Positions 24,984 to 33,487 of a DNA stretch of 40,975 nucleotides are shown in pieces. Both the position numbers and the translations under genes were made by a program. Each line of letters begins with the position of its first letter. Positions within the stretch are counted from its first letter, which is position 1. The notes below the pieces were generated by a model. It searched no databases, was not told where the DNA came from, and saw nothing but the letters and a program-made list of their open reading frames with translations. The stretch lies in the NCBI RefSeq assembly GCF_001665685.1, contig NZ_LZTB01000059.1, positions 1-40,975 of the forward strand, read 5' to 3'. The stretch comes from Mycobacterium sp. 852013-50091_SCH5140682 (GTDB lineage: Bacteria > Actinomycetota > Actinomycetes > Mycobacteriales > Mycobacteriaceae).

Positions 24984-26000
24984 TCAGGGCACGAGGACCG
25001 CCGCGCCGGCAATCCGTCCTGCGCTCAGATCGGCCAGCGCATGGTCAGCACGATCCATCGCATACCGCGGCGTGGTGACCTCCACCCGGTGCGTGCCGAC
25101 AAACGCCAGGAACTCTCGAGCGTCGTCGCGGGTGTTGGCCGTCACCGACCGGATTTCGCGCTCTTGGAACAGATGCCGTTGATAGTTCAGAGCGGGAACG
25201 TCGGTCAGGTGAATGCCGGCGATGGCGAGCACCCCGCCACGATCGAGCGCTTCGAGCGCGGGGAGCACCAACTCCCCCACCGGCGCGAAGAGGATGGCGG
25301 CGTCCAGCGGCTCCGGCGGACGGTCGGCGCTGCCCTGCACCGACGCGGCACCGAGCGCCGTGGCGAGCTCGCGGGCCCGCTCACCGCGCGTCATGACATG
25401 CACGGTCGCACCCTGAGCGATCGCAACCTGGGCGGTCAGATGCGCACTGCCTCCGAAGCCGTAGATGCCCAGCCGTCCGCCGGCCGGCAGATCGGTTCGC
25501 CGTAGCGCGCGGTACCCGATGATGCCGGCACACAGCAGCGGTGCGAGTTCGGAATCGGAATAGCCCTCAGGCAACCGGTGAACGAACGAGGCCGGGGCAG
25601 TGGCGAATTCGGCGTACCCACCGTCGGCGTCCCACCCGGTGTATTGCGAACGGGGACACAGGTTCTCCCGCCCGCGGCGGCAGTACCCACACTGGCCGCA
25701 GGTGTGTCGTAACCAGGCCACCCCGACGCGGTCGCCGGGCGCATAGCTGTCGTCGACATCGGGGCCGACCCTCACCACCTCGGCAACGACCTCGTGCCCG
25801 GGTATGACCCGAGGGCGGTGCACCGGCAGATCACCCTCGGCGATGTGCAGATCGGTGCGACACACGCCGCAGGCCCGTACCGCGACAAGCAGCTCACCTG
25901 GTGACGGCTCCGGGACCGGAACCGTCACTCGCTGAAGCGGATTGGTGCTCACCGGGCCCGGGCTGGCAACCTGCCAGGCGGCCATACTCCCACTGGGCAT
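24984..26000 (-). CDS. adhA: Zinc-dependent alcohol dehydrogenase AdhA
   Basis: 338-residue medium-chain alcohol dehydrogenase. Catalytic zinc ligands in ACGVCRTDLHIAEGDLP and GHEVVAEV; structural zinc cysteines in TCGQCGYCRRGRENLC; nucleotide fold LGIYGFGGSAHLTAQVAIAQG. The GxGGxA-like cofactor motif and the LCAGIIGYRALRR segment are typical of the bacterial AdhA group that oxidises primary alcohols to aldehydes with NAD+. From memory, equivalent to Rv1862 adhA. It converges on the 160-residue gene with five bases between stops. ATG 25985 is a possible shorter start. Confidence 0.85.
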   Translation of the reverse strand: MPSGSMAAWQVASPGPVSTNPLQRVTVPVPEPSPGELLVAVRACGVCRTDLHIAEGDLPVHRPRVIPGHEVVAEVVRVGPDVDDSYAPGDRVGVAWLRHTCGQCGYCRRGRENLCPRSQYTGWDADGGYAEFATAPASFVHRLPEGYSDSELAPLLCAGIIGYRALRRTDLPAGGRLGIYGFGGSAHLTAQVAIAQGATVHVMTRGERARELATALGAASVQGSADRPPEPLDAAILFAPVGELVLPALEALDRGGVLAIAGIHLTDVPALNYQRHLFQEREIRSVTANTRDDAREFLAFVGTHRVEVTTPRYAMDRADHALADLSAGRIAGAAVLVP

Positions 26001-26012
26001 GCGGCGGGCCGA

Positions 26013-26315
26013 TCAGTTGCCTCTGCGCACCAATCCGACAATCCAGAGCAGGATCACCGAGCCCAGGATCGCCGTGAACAGAGTGAACCACCAGCCACCG
26101 GCGGCCGTGTTGAGGAAGAAGCTCAAGAGGAACCCGCCGATCAACGCACCGATGATTCCGATGACGATGTTCATCAAGATGCCCGAACCGCCACCCTTGA
26201 CGATCTTGCCCGCGATCCAGCCGGCAAGCGCACCGATGATGATGTAGCCGATCCAGCCAACACTGGTCAGCGTCGTGGAGCGGGCCAGGAACTCAGTCGT
26301 CGCCATTACATCCAT
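26013..26315 (-). CDS. GlsB/YeaQ/YmgE-family membrane protein
   Basis: 100 residues with three hydrophobic helices rich in Gly: GWIGYIIIGALAGWIAGKIVKGGG, LMNIVIGIIGALIGGFLLSFFL and a C-terminal helix. This is the transglycosylase-associated (GlsB/YeaQ) family, small stress-induced inner-membrane proteins of unclear mechanism. A good AGGAG precedes ATG 26315, and a GGGTA element about 60 bp upstream (26381-26377) resembles the -10 of stress-type SigF/SigB promoters, though no matching -35 is clear. It lies 12 bp before adhA, so the two may be co-transcribed. Confidence 0.85.
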   Translation of the reverse strand: MDVMATTEFLARSTTLTSVGWIGYIIIGALAGWIAGKIVKGGGSGILMNIVIGIIGALIGGFLLSFFLNTAAGGWWFTLFTAILGSVILLWIVGLVRRGN

Positions 26316-26772
26316 TGCAGATCTCCTGCCTGTCGCCGGCTCAGCCCAGCGGGGCCCGCGGGGCCTCTCCTAGATGTACCCATCGAACGTAACAATTGAT
26401 CTGACGAATTGGGAACGATCAGCCGACGATCGCCGTCGCGATGGTGTCAGCGCACTCGCGTACCTGCCGACGAGCAAATCGTTATCACATTGTCGGCGTG
26501 TCGCTGCACGACTATTCTCTGTCTCATCTGGCAACTCGCTGTGGATCAGGTCCGGCGCCGCGCGGATGCGACGCCCCGAGAGTGCGGAAGGTCGCGGTGT
26601 GCAGCACAGATGCGTCAGGTGGGCGACGTGGGTCACGCGCCCGGCTCGACCCGGTAAGGCCGCCGGGGTCGCCGTACAGCAATCTCACACAAGCCACTCC
26701 CGTCACACCAGCACCACCCGCCACAGTGCGTCGCCAGCAAACACATTCCGCGGGTTCGACGAGGAGACGACG
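26316..26772. other. 457-bp intergenic region, no gene supported
   Basis: Divergent gap between the GlsB-like gene (minus) and the small secreted protein (plus). It should hold both promoters. Short open frames cross it on both strands but none has a ribosome site, family text or a mycobacterial codon pattern. Base composition is less GC-rich near 26375-26410 and 26470-26530, as expected for promoters. No RNA fold or repeat was recognised by eye. Confidence 0.4.
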
Positions 26773-27030
26773 ATGAAAGCTCTCATTGGACTGGCAGTCA
26801 CCGCACTGGCGGCGAGTGGCATCGCACTGGCGACAGCTGCGCCGGCCGGCGCCGGGTGCCAAGGCGGCTGGACGCCATGGGGCGGCGGCACGACCTGTGA
26901 CGGACCGATCTCCCAGGACGGCACGTTCCAGCGGTGCGTGACGGCCGGAGCGATGGGCTTCGGCGGCACCAACTGCTACCTGATGAACGTCAACGACCTT
27001 GCAGGCAACGTGCCGTACGTCGGCCCATAG
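26773..27030 (+). CDS. Small secreted CDGP-type protein
   Basis: 85 residues with a cleavable signal peptide (KALIGLAVTALAASGIALATAAPAGA, probable cut after AGA) leaving a mature protein of about 57 residues with four cysteines: GCQGG, TTCDGPI, FQRCVTAG and TNCYLM. The CDGP...W/F..C pattern is a mycobacterial family of small exported proteins with no known function; two disulphides are likely. The ATG at 26773 is fixed by GAGGAG eight bases upstream and the signal peptide; longer in-frame extensions are rejected. Confidence 0.75.
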   Translation: MKALIGLAVTALAASGIALATAAPAGAGCQGGWTPWGGGTTCDGPISQDGTFQRCVTAGAMGFGGTNCYLMNVNDLAGNVPYVGP

Positions 27031-27066
27031 CCACGTAGGCCCGGCAAAACCGCCGAGCCTACGTGG
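27031..27066. terminator. Bidirectional hairpin terminator
   Basis: CCACGTAGGC (27031-27040) and GCCTACGTGG (27057-27066) form a perfect 10-bp stem, extended inside by CGGC/GCCG around an AAAACC loop after one mismatch. It lies immediately after the small secreted gene and 21 bp from the stop of the convergent apa gene. Confidence 0.8.
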
Positions 27067-27087
27067 CTGTTACCCGGAGCGTGGCCG

Positions 27088-28095
27088 TCACGACGGCGGC
27101 ATCATCTCCGGCGGAGCGTTGGTGACCGGAACCGGGACACCAAGGGCCGGCCGCCCCGGCGGGGCGTTGGGCGCAGGCGGTGCGTTCGGATCGGCCGGCG
27201 GCGCAGCGGGGGCGTTCGGATCCGGCGCCGGCGCGGCCGGCGGCGTCCACGGGCGGATCGAATTTGCCAGGGCCACAGCGGCGTTCTTGTCCACCGGGTG
27301 GGTGGCGGAGCCGAGCCAGACCACGAACCACCGTTCGGGGGTGCGCTGGCCGCGGGGCGCGCCCGCGGGCGTCGGATTGCCGACCACACCGGCCCAGATC
27401 TGACCGTTGGGCTTGTTGGCGTCGGTGAACTTCACCTCGTAATACGAAGCGGCGCCGGGCAATCCGTTCGCGTTGAGCGGCACGGTCTCCTGGTTGACCC
27501 GGGTACCGGGGAACGGCATGAAGAACTCACCCATGTCCGAGGCCAACCGGACCGCGGCCTTGCCGTTGTCGGCCTCGGCACCCGCGAACAGCTTCAGGTC
27601 CAGCCGACCGAGCAGGACGCTCGTGTCGTTGGGCGGCTCGGGCGTGCCCTCCGGCGGAATCTTGGTCAGCAGCGCCTGCCCGTACGACAGCTGGGTGGCA
27701 TCGGAAACTTTCCAACCCGCGGGCAGGAGATAGCTGAATCCACCCGCAGCGTTGTCGATGCGGCCGGGCTCGGGTGCGGGCGGTGCGGGAGGCGCAGGTG
27801 GTGCGTTCGGATCAGCCGGCGCCGGAGCAGGCGCATCGGCTTGGGGAGGGGCGCCGGGCGCCGCCGGCGCTGCGGGTGCCGGTGGTGCTGCTGGTGCGGG
27901 CGCAGGAGCCGCGTTCGGATCGGCGGGAGGCGCAGGCAGGAAGGTGTTGCCGGGCGGCGGGGGCGGCGGCTCGGGATCCGCATGCGCGATCGCGGGCAGC
28001 GCCACGGCCACCGCGGTCACGCTGGTCACCGCGGCCAACGCCAGTTTTTTCGACAGGCCTCTACGTCGAGGAGACATCGCGTCCGACTCGTCCAT
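27088..28095 (-). CDS. apa: Alanine/proline-rich secreted antigen Apa (fibronectin attachment protein)
   Basis: 335 residues. Signal peptide (RRRGLSKKLALAAVTS...IAHADPEP) with cleavage after HA; then a long Pro/Ala-rich N-terminal arm, a folded core (RIDNAAGGFSYLLPAGWKVSDA ... SDMGEFFMPFPGTRVNQETV ... ASYYEVKFTDANKPNGQIW) and the fibronectin-contact region with RWFVVWLG, then a Pro-rich tail. The core closely follows M. tuberculosis Apa (Rv1860), also called ModD from its position beside mod genes, a mannosylated cell-surface adhesin. The ATG at 28095 resembles the Apa start; ATG 28077 is possible. Runs of DPNAPPAP repeat in both arms. Confidence 0.92.
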   Translation of the reverse strand: MDESDAMSPRRRGLSKKLALAAVTSVTAVAVALPAIAHADPEPPPPPPGNTFLPAPPADPNAAPAPAPAAPPAPAAPAAPGAPPQADAPAPAPADPNAPPAPPAPPAPEPGRIDNAAGGFSYLLPAGWKVSDATQLSYGQALLTKIPPEGTPEPPNDTSVLLGRLDLKLFAGAEADNGKAAVRLASDMGEFFMPFPGTRVNQETVPLNANGLPGAASYYEVKFTDANKPNGQIWAGVVGNPTPAGAPRGQRTPERWFVVWLGSATHPVDKNAAVALANSIRPWTPPAAPAPDPNAPAAPPADPNAPPAPNAPPGRPALGVPVPVTNAPPEMMPPS

Positions 28096-28161
28096 GGGGA
28101 AGAAACTACCGTGTTACCGCCGTGACGCAAGTGTGAGTTGCTCTTAGAGTGCTTAACTGAG

Positions 28162-28215
28162 AGATTGCTGGCTACAGCAAAACCCTTGGTGCGACGCATA
28201 TCGAAGATTGCTGGC
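28162..28215. repeat. Two 11-bp direct repeats in the apa upstream region
   Basis: AGATTGCTGGC occurs at 28162-28172 and 28205-28215, 43 bp apart, in the 209-bp gap between the modC stop and the apa start. An element this long repeated by chance in so short a gap is unlikely, so it may be a regulator site for apa. No known consensus was recognised. Confidence 0.4.
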
Positions 28216-28304
28216 ACGACAAGGTCGGAGCCGCCACGCCCGGCCCGGCAATCGGGCCCCGCGGGCGGCAATCTCACCGGTTATCGCCCGTGCTGTGGGC
28301 ACTG

Positions 28305-29387
28305 TTACGGCGCGGGATGGACCGCAACCTCCTGCGCCTTGACGGTGAAGTAGACCTGCTCCCCCGGCGCCAACCGCAGCTGTGCGGCCGACTCCGCGGT
28401 GATGTCGGCCGCTAATCCCGGCGCGCCGTCCGGTTGCTCGTCCGCGCGCACCCGAATGCCCGGCCCGCGGCTGTCGAGTTCGGCGACGGTGACGGCGATG
28501 GTGTTGCGCGGGCTGCCGTGCGGCTCGTCGCGATAAACGGCTACGGCCGACGGCGCGAACACCGCGACCGCCGGAGCTCCGGCGACCACGTCCTCGGCAG
28601 GCATGCCGTGCCAGCTGACGCCCCACGCCGTCGTGAGGCCGCCCGCACCGTCGGCGATACCGGCGACGAGGTTGACACCCGCGAGGTGGGCCGCGAAACG
28701 GCTCTTCGGCACCGCCAATACCGCTGCGGTCGAACCACTTTCGACGATACGACCGGATTCCAGCACCACCACCCGGTCGGCCAGTGTCAAGACATCGAGC
28801 AGGTCGTGGGTGATCAATACCGCGCACCGGCCGTCTGCCGTCAACACCCGGCGCAGCACTTTGCGCATCGCGCCCGCCACCGCGATGTCGAGGCCCGCCA
28901 TCGGCTCGTCCAGCAGGAGCACATCGGGCTCTGCCGCCAGTGCCCGCGCCAACGCGACCCGCTGAGCCTGACCTCCGGAGAGCTGACGCGGCGTCCGGCC
29001 GGCCAGATCGCTCGCGTCGACCTCGGCCAACCAGCGGTGCGCACAGTCGCGGGCGGCCGCGCGAGTCATGCGGCCCCGGCTGCGTGGGCCGAACGCGACG
29101 TTCGCCCCCACGCTCAGATGCGGAAACAACAGCGGGTTCTGCAGCATCAACCCCACGCGGCGCGCGTGGGGCGGCACCCGGATACCGGTCTCCGTGTCGG
29201 TGACCAGCCGATCGCCGATCCGGACACGGCCCACCTCAGGAGCCACCAGACCGGCGATGACGTGCAACGTCGTCGACTTCCCCGCGCCGTTGGGTCCGAG
29301 CACCGCCAGTACCTCGCCGGGCTGGACCGCGAACTCGAGATCGAGCCCACGGCGCTCGAGCACGGCATGCACAGCCAATCCCGTCAT
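28305..29387 (-). CDS. modC: Molybdate ABC importer ATPase ModC
   Basis: 360 residues: ABC ATPase plus C-terminal molybdate-binding (TOBE/MOP-like) domain. Walker A GPNGAGKST, signature LSGGQAQRVALARAL, Walker B VLLLDEPMAGLD, switch His in LITHDLLDV. The C-terminal NTIAVTVAELDSRGPGIRV...AAQLRLAPGEQVYFTVKAQEVAV fits the MOP fold. The ATG at 29387 overlaps the modB stop by four bases; the open frame continues upstream inside modB and is not coding. It energises molybdate uptake with ModB. Confidence 0.9.
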   Translation of the reverse strand: MTGLAVHAVLERRGLDLEFAVQPGEVLAVLGPNGAGKSTTLHVIAGLVAPEVGRVRIGDRLVTDTETGIRVPPHARRVGLMLQNPLLFPHLSVGANVAFGPRSRGRMTRAAARDCAHRWLAEVDASDLAGRTPRQLSGGQAQRVALARALAAEPDVLLLDEPMAGLDIAVAGAMRKVLRRVLTADGRCAVLITHDLLDVLTLADRVVVLESGRIVESGSTAAVLAVPKSRFAAHLAGVNLVAGIADGAGGLTTAWGVSWHGMPAEDVVAGAPAVAVFAPSAVAVYRDEPHGSPRNTIAVTVAELDSRGPGIRVRADEQPDGAPGLAADITAESAAQLRLAPGEQVYFTVKAQEVAVHPAP

Positions 29388-30178
29388 GCCCACGCTCCCG
29401 AACGCAGCCGACGGCCGCCGAGCCCGACCACGACGACTGCGGCCACCACGACGAGTACCACCGACAACGCCACTGCGGCGTCGGCATCGCTCTCGCGTTG
29501 CAGATAGATCTCCAACGGCAGGGTCCTGGTGACGCCCTGACGCGAACCCGCGAACGTCAGGGTCGCGCCGAACTCCCCCAGCGCGCGGGCAAAGGCCAGC
29601 ACCGCGCCGGACAACAGCCCGGGGGCCAGCAAGGGCAGCGTCACCCGCCACCAGACCGTGCTGGGCCGCGCACCCAGGGTCGCCGCCACCACCTCGAATT
29701 CGGCACCCGCGGTACGTGCCGCCCCCTCCAGCGAGATCACCAGGAACGGCAGCGAGACGAAGGTCTGCGCGAGCACGACCGCCGTCGTCGTGAAGGCGAT
29801 GTGCACCCCGCCGGCCTCCAGATACCGGCCGATGAGGCCGAGCCGGCCGAACGCATACAGCAGCGCGATGCCGCCCACCACCGGCGGGAGCACCAACGGC
29901 AGGAGGATCAGCGGTCGGGTCAGGCGCACGAACCTGCCGTCGCTGCGTGCCAGCACCAAACCCAGCGGGACACCGAGCAGGACGCACAGCAGCGTGCTCG
30001 CGGCCGCGGTCTTGACACTCAGCAGCAGCGCGGCCGTGGACGAATCACTGACGATGAGCGTCCAGAACCGGGCCCAGTCGACCTTCACGACCACGGCGAC
30101 CAGCGGCAGCACGACGAAGACCGCGCCGAGGGCGGCAGGCAGATAGATCCACCGGGGCAGGCCGGGCGGTGCGCTCAC
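29384..30178 (-). CDS. modB: Molybdate ABC importer permease ModB
   Basis: 264 residues, about five or six membrane helices. The CysW/ModB signature is clear: LGVPLGLVLARSD, LPLVLPPVVGGIALLYAFGRLG, VSLPFLVISLEGAARTAGAEFEVVAATLGARPSTVWWRVTLPLLAPGLLSGAVLAFARALGEFGATL (the EAA loop contacting ModC). GTG 30178 is preferred because the upstream codons are not family-like. In M. tuberculosis modA lies directly before modB; here the next gene upstream is a divergent SDR, so the substrate-binding protein is missing at this locus. Confidence 0.88.
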   Translation of the reverse strand: MSAPPGLPRWIYLPAALGAVFVVLPLVAVVVKVDWARFWTLIVSDSSTAALLLSVKTAAASTLLCVLLGVPLGLVLARSDGRFVRLTRPLILLPLVLPPVVGGIALLYAFGRLGLIGRYLEAGGVHIAFTTTAVVLAQTFVSLPFLVISLEGAARTAGAEFEVVAATLGARPSTVWWRVTLPLLAPGLLSGAVLAFARALGEFGATLTFAGSRQGVTRTLPLEIYLQRESDADAAVALSVVLVVVAAVVVVGLGGRRLRSGAWA

Positions 30179-30341
30179 GACCGGGGCACACCGGTGCTGA
30201 TCCGAGACATGGCACAAACCGTAGGCGAACTAATAGCCAGATTGATGCGCGTCAAGTTTCGTCAGATAGCTACCGTCCAGTAACATCGTCGGGTGATCGC
30301 CCCCGCCCGGGTGGCGATCCCCAGGTACATGGAGGTACATC

Positions 30342-31016
30342 ATGGCGGAGGTGCTGGTCACCGGCGGCGATACCGAGCTTGGTCGCGTCATCGCGGCGGG
30401 CTTCAAAGATGCCGGCCACAACGTGGTTATCGCCGGCAGTCGCCGTGACGACTTAGAGGTCGCCGCCAAGGAACTCGAGGTCGAATCGATCGTCTTCGAC
30501 AACACCGACGCGGCCAGCCTCGAGCAGGCCCGCCGCCTGTTCCCGCACCACATCGACACCCTGGTCAACGTTCCGGCTCCGCGTTGGGACGCCAAGGACC
30601 CGCGCACCTTCACGCTGGCCGATCACGCCGCCGCCTGGCGCAACGCACTCGACACCACCGTGGTATCCGCCGCTCTGACCGTGCAGATCATCGGCGATCA
30701 CCTGCGGTCGGGCGGCACCATCGTCAACGTCATCACCGAAAGCCCCCGTGCAGGCAGCGCCGACGCCGCGGTCAAGGCCGCGTTGGCCGACTGGACCGCC
30801 GGGCAGGCCGCCTACTTCGGCACCCGCGGCATCACCGTCAACGCCATCGCCCCCGGCCGGAGCGCCGAACCCGGCTACGCCGGGCTGAGCAGCACGCCGC
30901 CGTCGGTCGCCGACGAGGTGGCGCGGCTCGCGGTGTTCCTGACCACGCCTGCCGCCCGCCACATCACCGGCGAGACCATGCACGTCGGCCAAGGCGCGTT
31001 GGCAAGCTTCGCCTGA
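30342..31016 (+). CDS. Atypical short-chain dehydrogenase-like protein
   Basis: 224-residue SDR-fold protein. The cofactor region VLVTGGDTELGRVIAAGF is present and GITVNAIAPGRSAEPG closes the fold, but the catalytic YxxxK is not: the segment that normally reads Y.ASK is ADAAVK, keeping the Lys and replacing the Tyr with Asp. The NNAG motif is LVNVPAP. A dehydrogenase role is therefore doubtful; it may bind nucleotide without classical catalysis. From memory, equivalent to Rv1856c. ATG 30342 has GGAGG six bases before it. It precedes the LLM gene in the same direction. Confidence 0.75.
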   Translation: MAEVLVTGGDTELGRVIAAGFKDAGHNVVIAGSRRDDLEVAAKELEVESIVFDNTDAASLEQARRLFPHHIDTLVNVPAPRWDAKDPRTFTLADHAAAWRNALDTTVVSAALTVQIIGDHLRSGGTIVNVITESPRAGSADAAVKAALADWTAGQAAYFGTRGITVNAIAPGRSAEPGYAGLSSTPPSVADEVARLAVFLTTPAARHITGETMHVGQGALASFA

Positions 31017-31084
31017 AATATTCCGCCGTTCACCCGGAGCTAAACGGGGTTGCCGCTCCGCTTAGTTGCTGGTTACGTGAAGGC

Positions 31085-32011
31085 GTGACCATAAAACTCG
31101 GCCTCCAGATCCCGAACTTCTCCTACGGCACAGGCGTTTCTGAACTCTTCCCGACCGTCATCGCGCAGGCCTCCGAAGCCGAGAACGCAGGCTTCGACTC
31201 GGTTTTCGTGATGGACCACTTCTATCAACTGCCCGGCCTGGGCACCCCCGACCAGCCGATGCTGGAGGCCTATACCGCCCTGGGGGCGCTGGCCAGCGCG
31301 ACCGAGCGCGTCCAGCTCGGCACCCTGGTCACCGGCAACACCTACCGCAACCCGACCCTGCTGGCCAAGGCCATCACCACGCTCGACGTGGTCAGCCAGG
31401 GCCGCGCGATCCTGGGCATCGGCACCGGCTGGTTCGAGCTCGAGCACGACCAACTCGGCTTCGAGTTCGGCACGTTCACCGAACGCTTCAACAAGCTCGA
31501 CGAAGCACTGCAGATCATCATCCCGATGATCGAGGGCAAGCGCCCGACCTTCAGCGGCAAGTACTACAAAACCGTCGAGGCCATGGCCAATCCCCGGTTC
31601 CGCGACCACATTCCGCTGATGATCGGTGGCAGCGGCGAGAAGAAGACCATCCCGCTTGCGGCCCGGCACTTCGACCACCTGAACCTCATCACGAACTTCG
31701 ACGAACTGCCCCACAAGCTCGCCGTCGTCAAGCAGGAGTGCGAGAAGATCGGCCGCGACCCGGCGACACTGGAGACCAGCATGCTGGTGATCGCCCTGAT
31801 CGGTGACCAGGTGAGCGCCGACGCGGTGCCCGACGACTTCAAGCAGCGGGCCGCGGTCGGCACGCCCGAGCAGGTGGCCGAGCAACTGCAGGCCAAAGTG
31901 TTCGACGCTGGGGTGGACGGGGTGATCCTGAGCCCGGTCACGATGGGCGGCTACGTCCCCGGTGGCATCACGGGAGTGGGCGAAGCGCTCAAACCGCTGA
32001 TATCGGGGTAA
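31085..32011 (+). CDS. LLM-class F420-dependent oxidoreductase
   Basis: 308-residue luciferase-like monooxygenase-superfamily TIM barrel. Seen: KLGLQIPNFSYGTG, AENAGFDSVFVMDHFYQLPG, LGTLVTGNTYRNPTLLAKAITTLDVVSQGRAILGIGTGWFELEH (a clear LLM signature), IPLMIGGSGEKKTIPLAARHFDH, and VGTPEQVAEQLQ. In mycobacteria most such proteins use the deazaflavin F420 rather than FMN; assignment to F420 is by family, not proven. Substrate unknown. GTG 31085 is the only start that begins directly with the barrel. From memory, Rv1855c. Confidence 0.85.
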   Translation: MTIKLGLQIPNFSYGTGVSELFPTVIAQASEAENAGFDSVFVMDHFYQLPGLGTPDQPMLEAYTALGALASATERVQLGTLVTGNTYRNPTLLAKAITTLDVVSQGRAILGIGTGWFELEHDQLGFEFGTFTERFNKLDEALQIIIPMIEGKRPTFSGKYYKTVEAMANPRFRDHIPLMIGGSGEKKTIPLAARHFDHLNLITNFDELPHKLAVVKQECEKIGRDPATLETSMLVIALIGDQVSADAVPDDFKQRAAVGTPEQVAEQLQAKVFDAGVDGVILSPVTMGGYVPGGITGVGEALKPLISG

Positions 32012-32043
32012 ACAAACAGTGCGATGAGCCATCTCACCGCGCT

Positions 32044-32058
32044 GGCAGGAATCCTGCC
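32044..32058. promoter_or_regulatory. Palindrome upstream of ndh
   Basis: GGCAGGAATCCTGCC is a 7-bp perfect inverted repeat around a single central base, in the 99-bp gap between the LLM gene and ndh. It could be a repressor site or a weak hairpin; no known consensus was recognised. Confidence 0.3.
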
Positions 32059-32110
32059 GACTACCCTGTCAGTTGGTATTGAACAGGCATACGTCTGCGA
32101 GGAGCAACGA

Positions 32111-33484
32111 ATGAGCCACCCCGGAGCCAAGGCAACGGATCGGCATAAGGTCGTCATCATCGGATCGGGCTTTGGCGGGCTGAACGCCGCCCAAACGCTC
32201 AAGAACGCCGATGTCGACGTCAAGTTGATCGCCCGCACCACGCATCACCTGTTCCAGCCGCTGCTGTACCAGGTGGCCACCGGCATCATCTCCGAAGGTG
32301 AGATCGCCCCTCCGACGCGGCTGATCCTGCGCAAGCAGCGCAATGCGCAGGTTCTGCTCGGCGACGTCACGCACATCGACCTGGAGAAGCAGACCGTCGA
32401 CTCGGTCCTGCTCGGACACACCTACTCGACGCCCTACGACAGCCTGATCATCGCCGCGGGCGCAGGCCAGTCCTACTTCGGCAATGACCACTTCGCCGAG
32501 TGGGCACCGGGGATGAAGTCGATCGACGACGCTCTTGAGTTGCGTGGCCGCATCTTGGGTGCGTTCGAGCAGGCCGAGCGGTCGAGTGACCCCGAACGTC
32601 GCAAGAAGCTGCTCACATTCGTCGTCGTCGGCGCAGGCCCCACCGGTGTCGAGATGGCCGGCCAGATCCAGGAGCTCGCCGACCAGACGCTGCGGGGCAG
32701 CTTCCGCCATATCGACCCCACCGAGGCGCACGTCATCCTGCTCGACGCCGCGCCGGCCGTGCTGCCGCCCATGGGTGAAAAACTCGGCAAGCGTGCCAAG
32801 GACCGGCTGGAGAAGATGGGCGTGGAGATCCAGCTCAACGCCATGGTGACCGACGTCGACCACAACGGCATCACCGTCAAAGACAAGGACGGCACGCTGC
32901 GCCGGATCGAATCGGCGTGCAAGGTGTGGTCTGCCGGCGTCTCGGCCAGCCCACTCGGTAAGGACCTCGCCGCGCAGTGCGGCGTGGAATTGGACCGCGC
33001 AGGCCGGGTCAAGGTGCTTCCCGACCTGACCATCCCGGGACACCCCAACGTGTTCGTGGTCGGCGACATGGCGGCGGTGGACGGCGTGCCGGGTATGGCA
33101 CAGGGCGCCATCCAGGGCGGAAAGTACGCCGCCAAGCTGATCAAGCGGGAAGTCAGCGGCACCAGCCCGAAGATCCGCACCCCGTTCAAGTACTTCGACA
33201 AGGGCTCGATGGCCACGGTGTCGAAGTGGAATGCGGTGGCCAAGGTCGGCAAGCTGGAGTTCAGCGGCTTCATCGCGTGGCTGGCCTGGCTGGGCTTGCA
33301 CCTCATCTACCTGGTGGGCTTCAAGACCAAGATCGCGACCCTGCTGTCGTGGGCGGTGACGTTCCTGAGCCGCCAGCGCGGCCAGCTCACCATCACCGAG
33401 CAGCAGGCCTACGCCAGGACCAGGATCGAGGAACTCGAGGAGATCGCGGCCTCGGTCAAGGAAACCGAGAAAGCCGCGTCCTAG
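32111..33484 (+). CDS. ndh: Type II NADH dehydrogenase Ndh
   Basis: 457 residues, the exact size expected of mycobacterial Ndh. It oxidises NADH and reduces menaquinone at the inner face of the membrane without pumping protons. FAD fold VVIIGSGFGGLNAAQTL, NADH fold VVVGAGPTGVEMAGQIQEL, FAD contact VFVVGDMA, and near the C-terminus the membrane-anchoring helices FIAWLAWLGLHLIYLVGFKTK. ATG 32111 follows GAGGAG by seven bases; an upstream in-frame extension is rejected. Equivalent to Rv1854c. The stop is three bases from that of convergent ureD with no obvious terminator between. Confidence 0.95.
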   Translation: MSHPGAKATDRHKVVIIGSGFGGLNAAQTLKNADVDVKLIARTTHHLFQPLLYQVATGIISEGEIAPPTRLILRKQRNAQVLLGDVTHIDLEKQTVDSVLLGHTYSTPYDSLIIAAGAGQSYFGNDHFAEWAPGMKSIDDALELRGRILGAFEQAERSSDPERRKKLLTFVVVGAGPTGVEMAGQIQELADQTLRGSFRHIDPTEAHVILLDAAPAVLPPMGEKLGKRAKDRLEKMGVEIQLNAMVTDVDHNGITVKDKDGTLRRIESACKVWSAGVSASPLGKDLAAQCGVELDRAGRVKVLPDLTIPGHPNVFVVGDMAAVDGVPGMAQGAIQGGKYAAKLIKREVSGTSPKIRTPFKYFDKGSMATVSKWNAVAKVGKLEFSGFIAWLAWLGLHLIYLVGFKTKIATLLSWAVTFLSRQRGQLTITEQQAYARTRIEELEEIAASVKETEKAAS

Positions 33485-33487
33485 CGC

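Noticed and set aside
26370..26636. Short minus-strand ORF in the gap before the GlsB-like gene
   Set aside because: No ribosome site, no family text, and it would cross the promoter region of both flanking genes.
30179..30341. Molybdenum-cofactor riboswitch before modB
   Set aside because: Only about 160 bp are available up to the divergent gene, and no matching fold was seen by eye.
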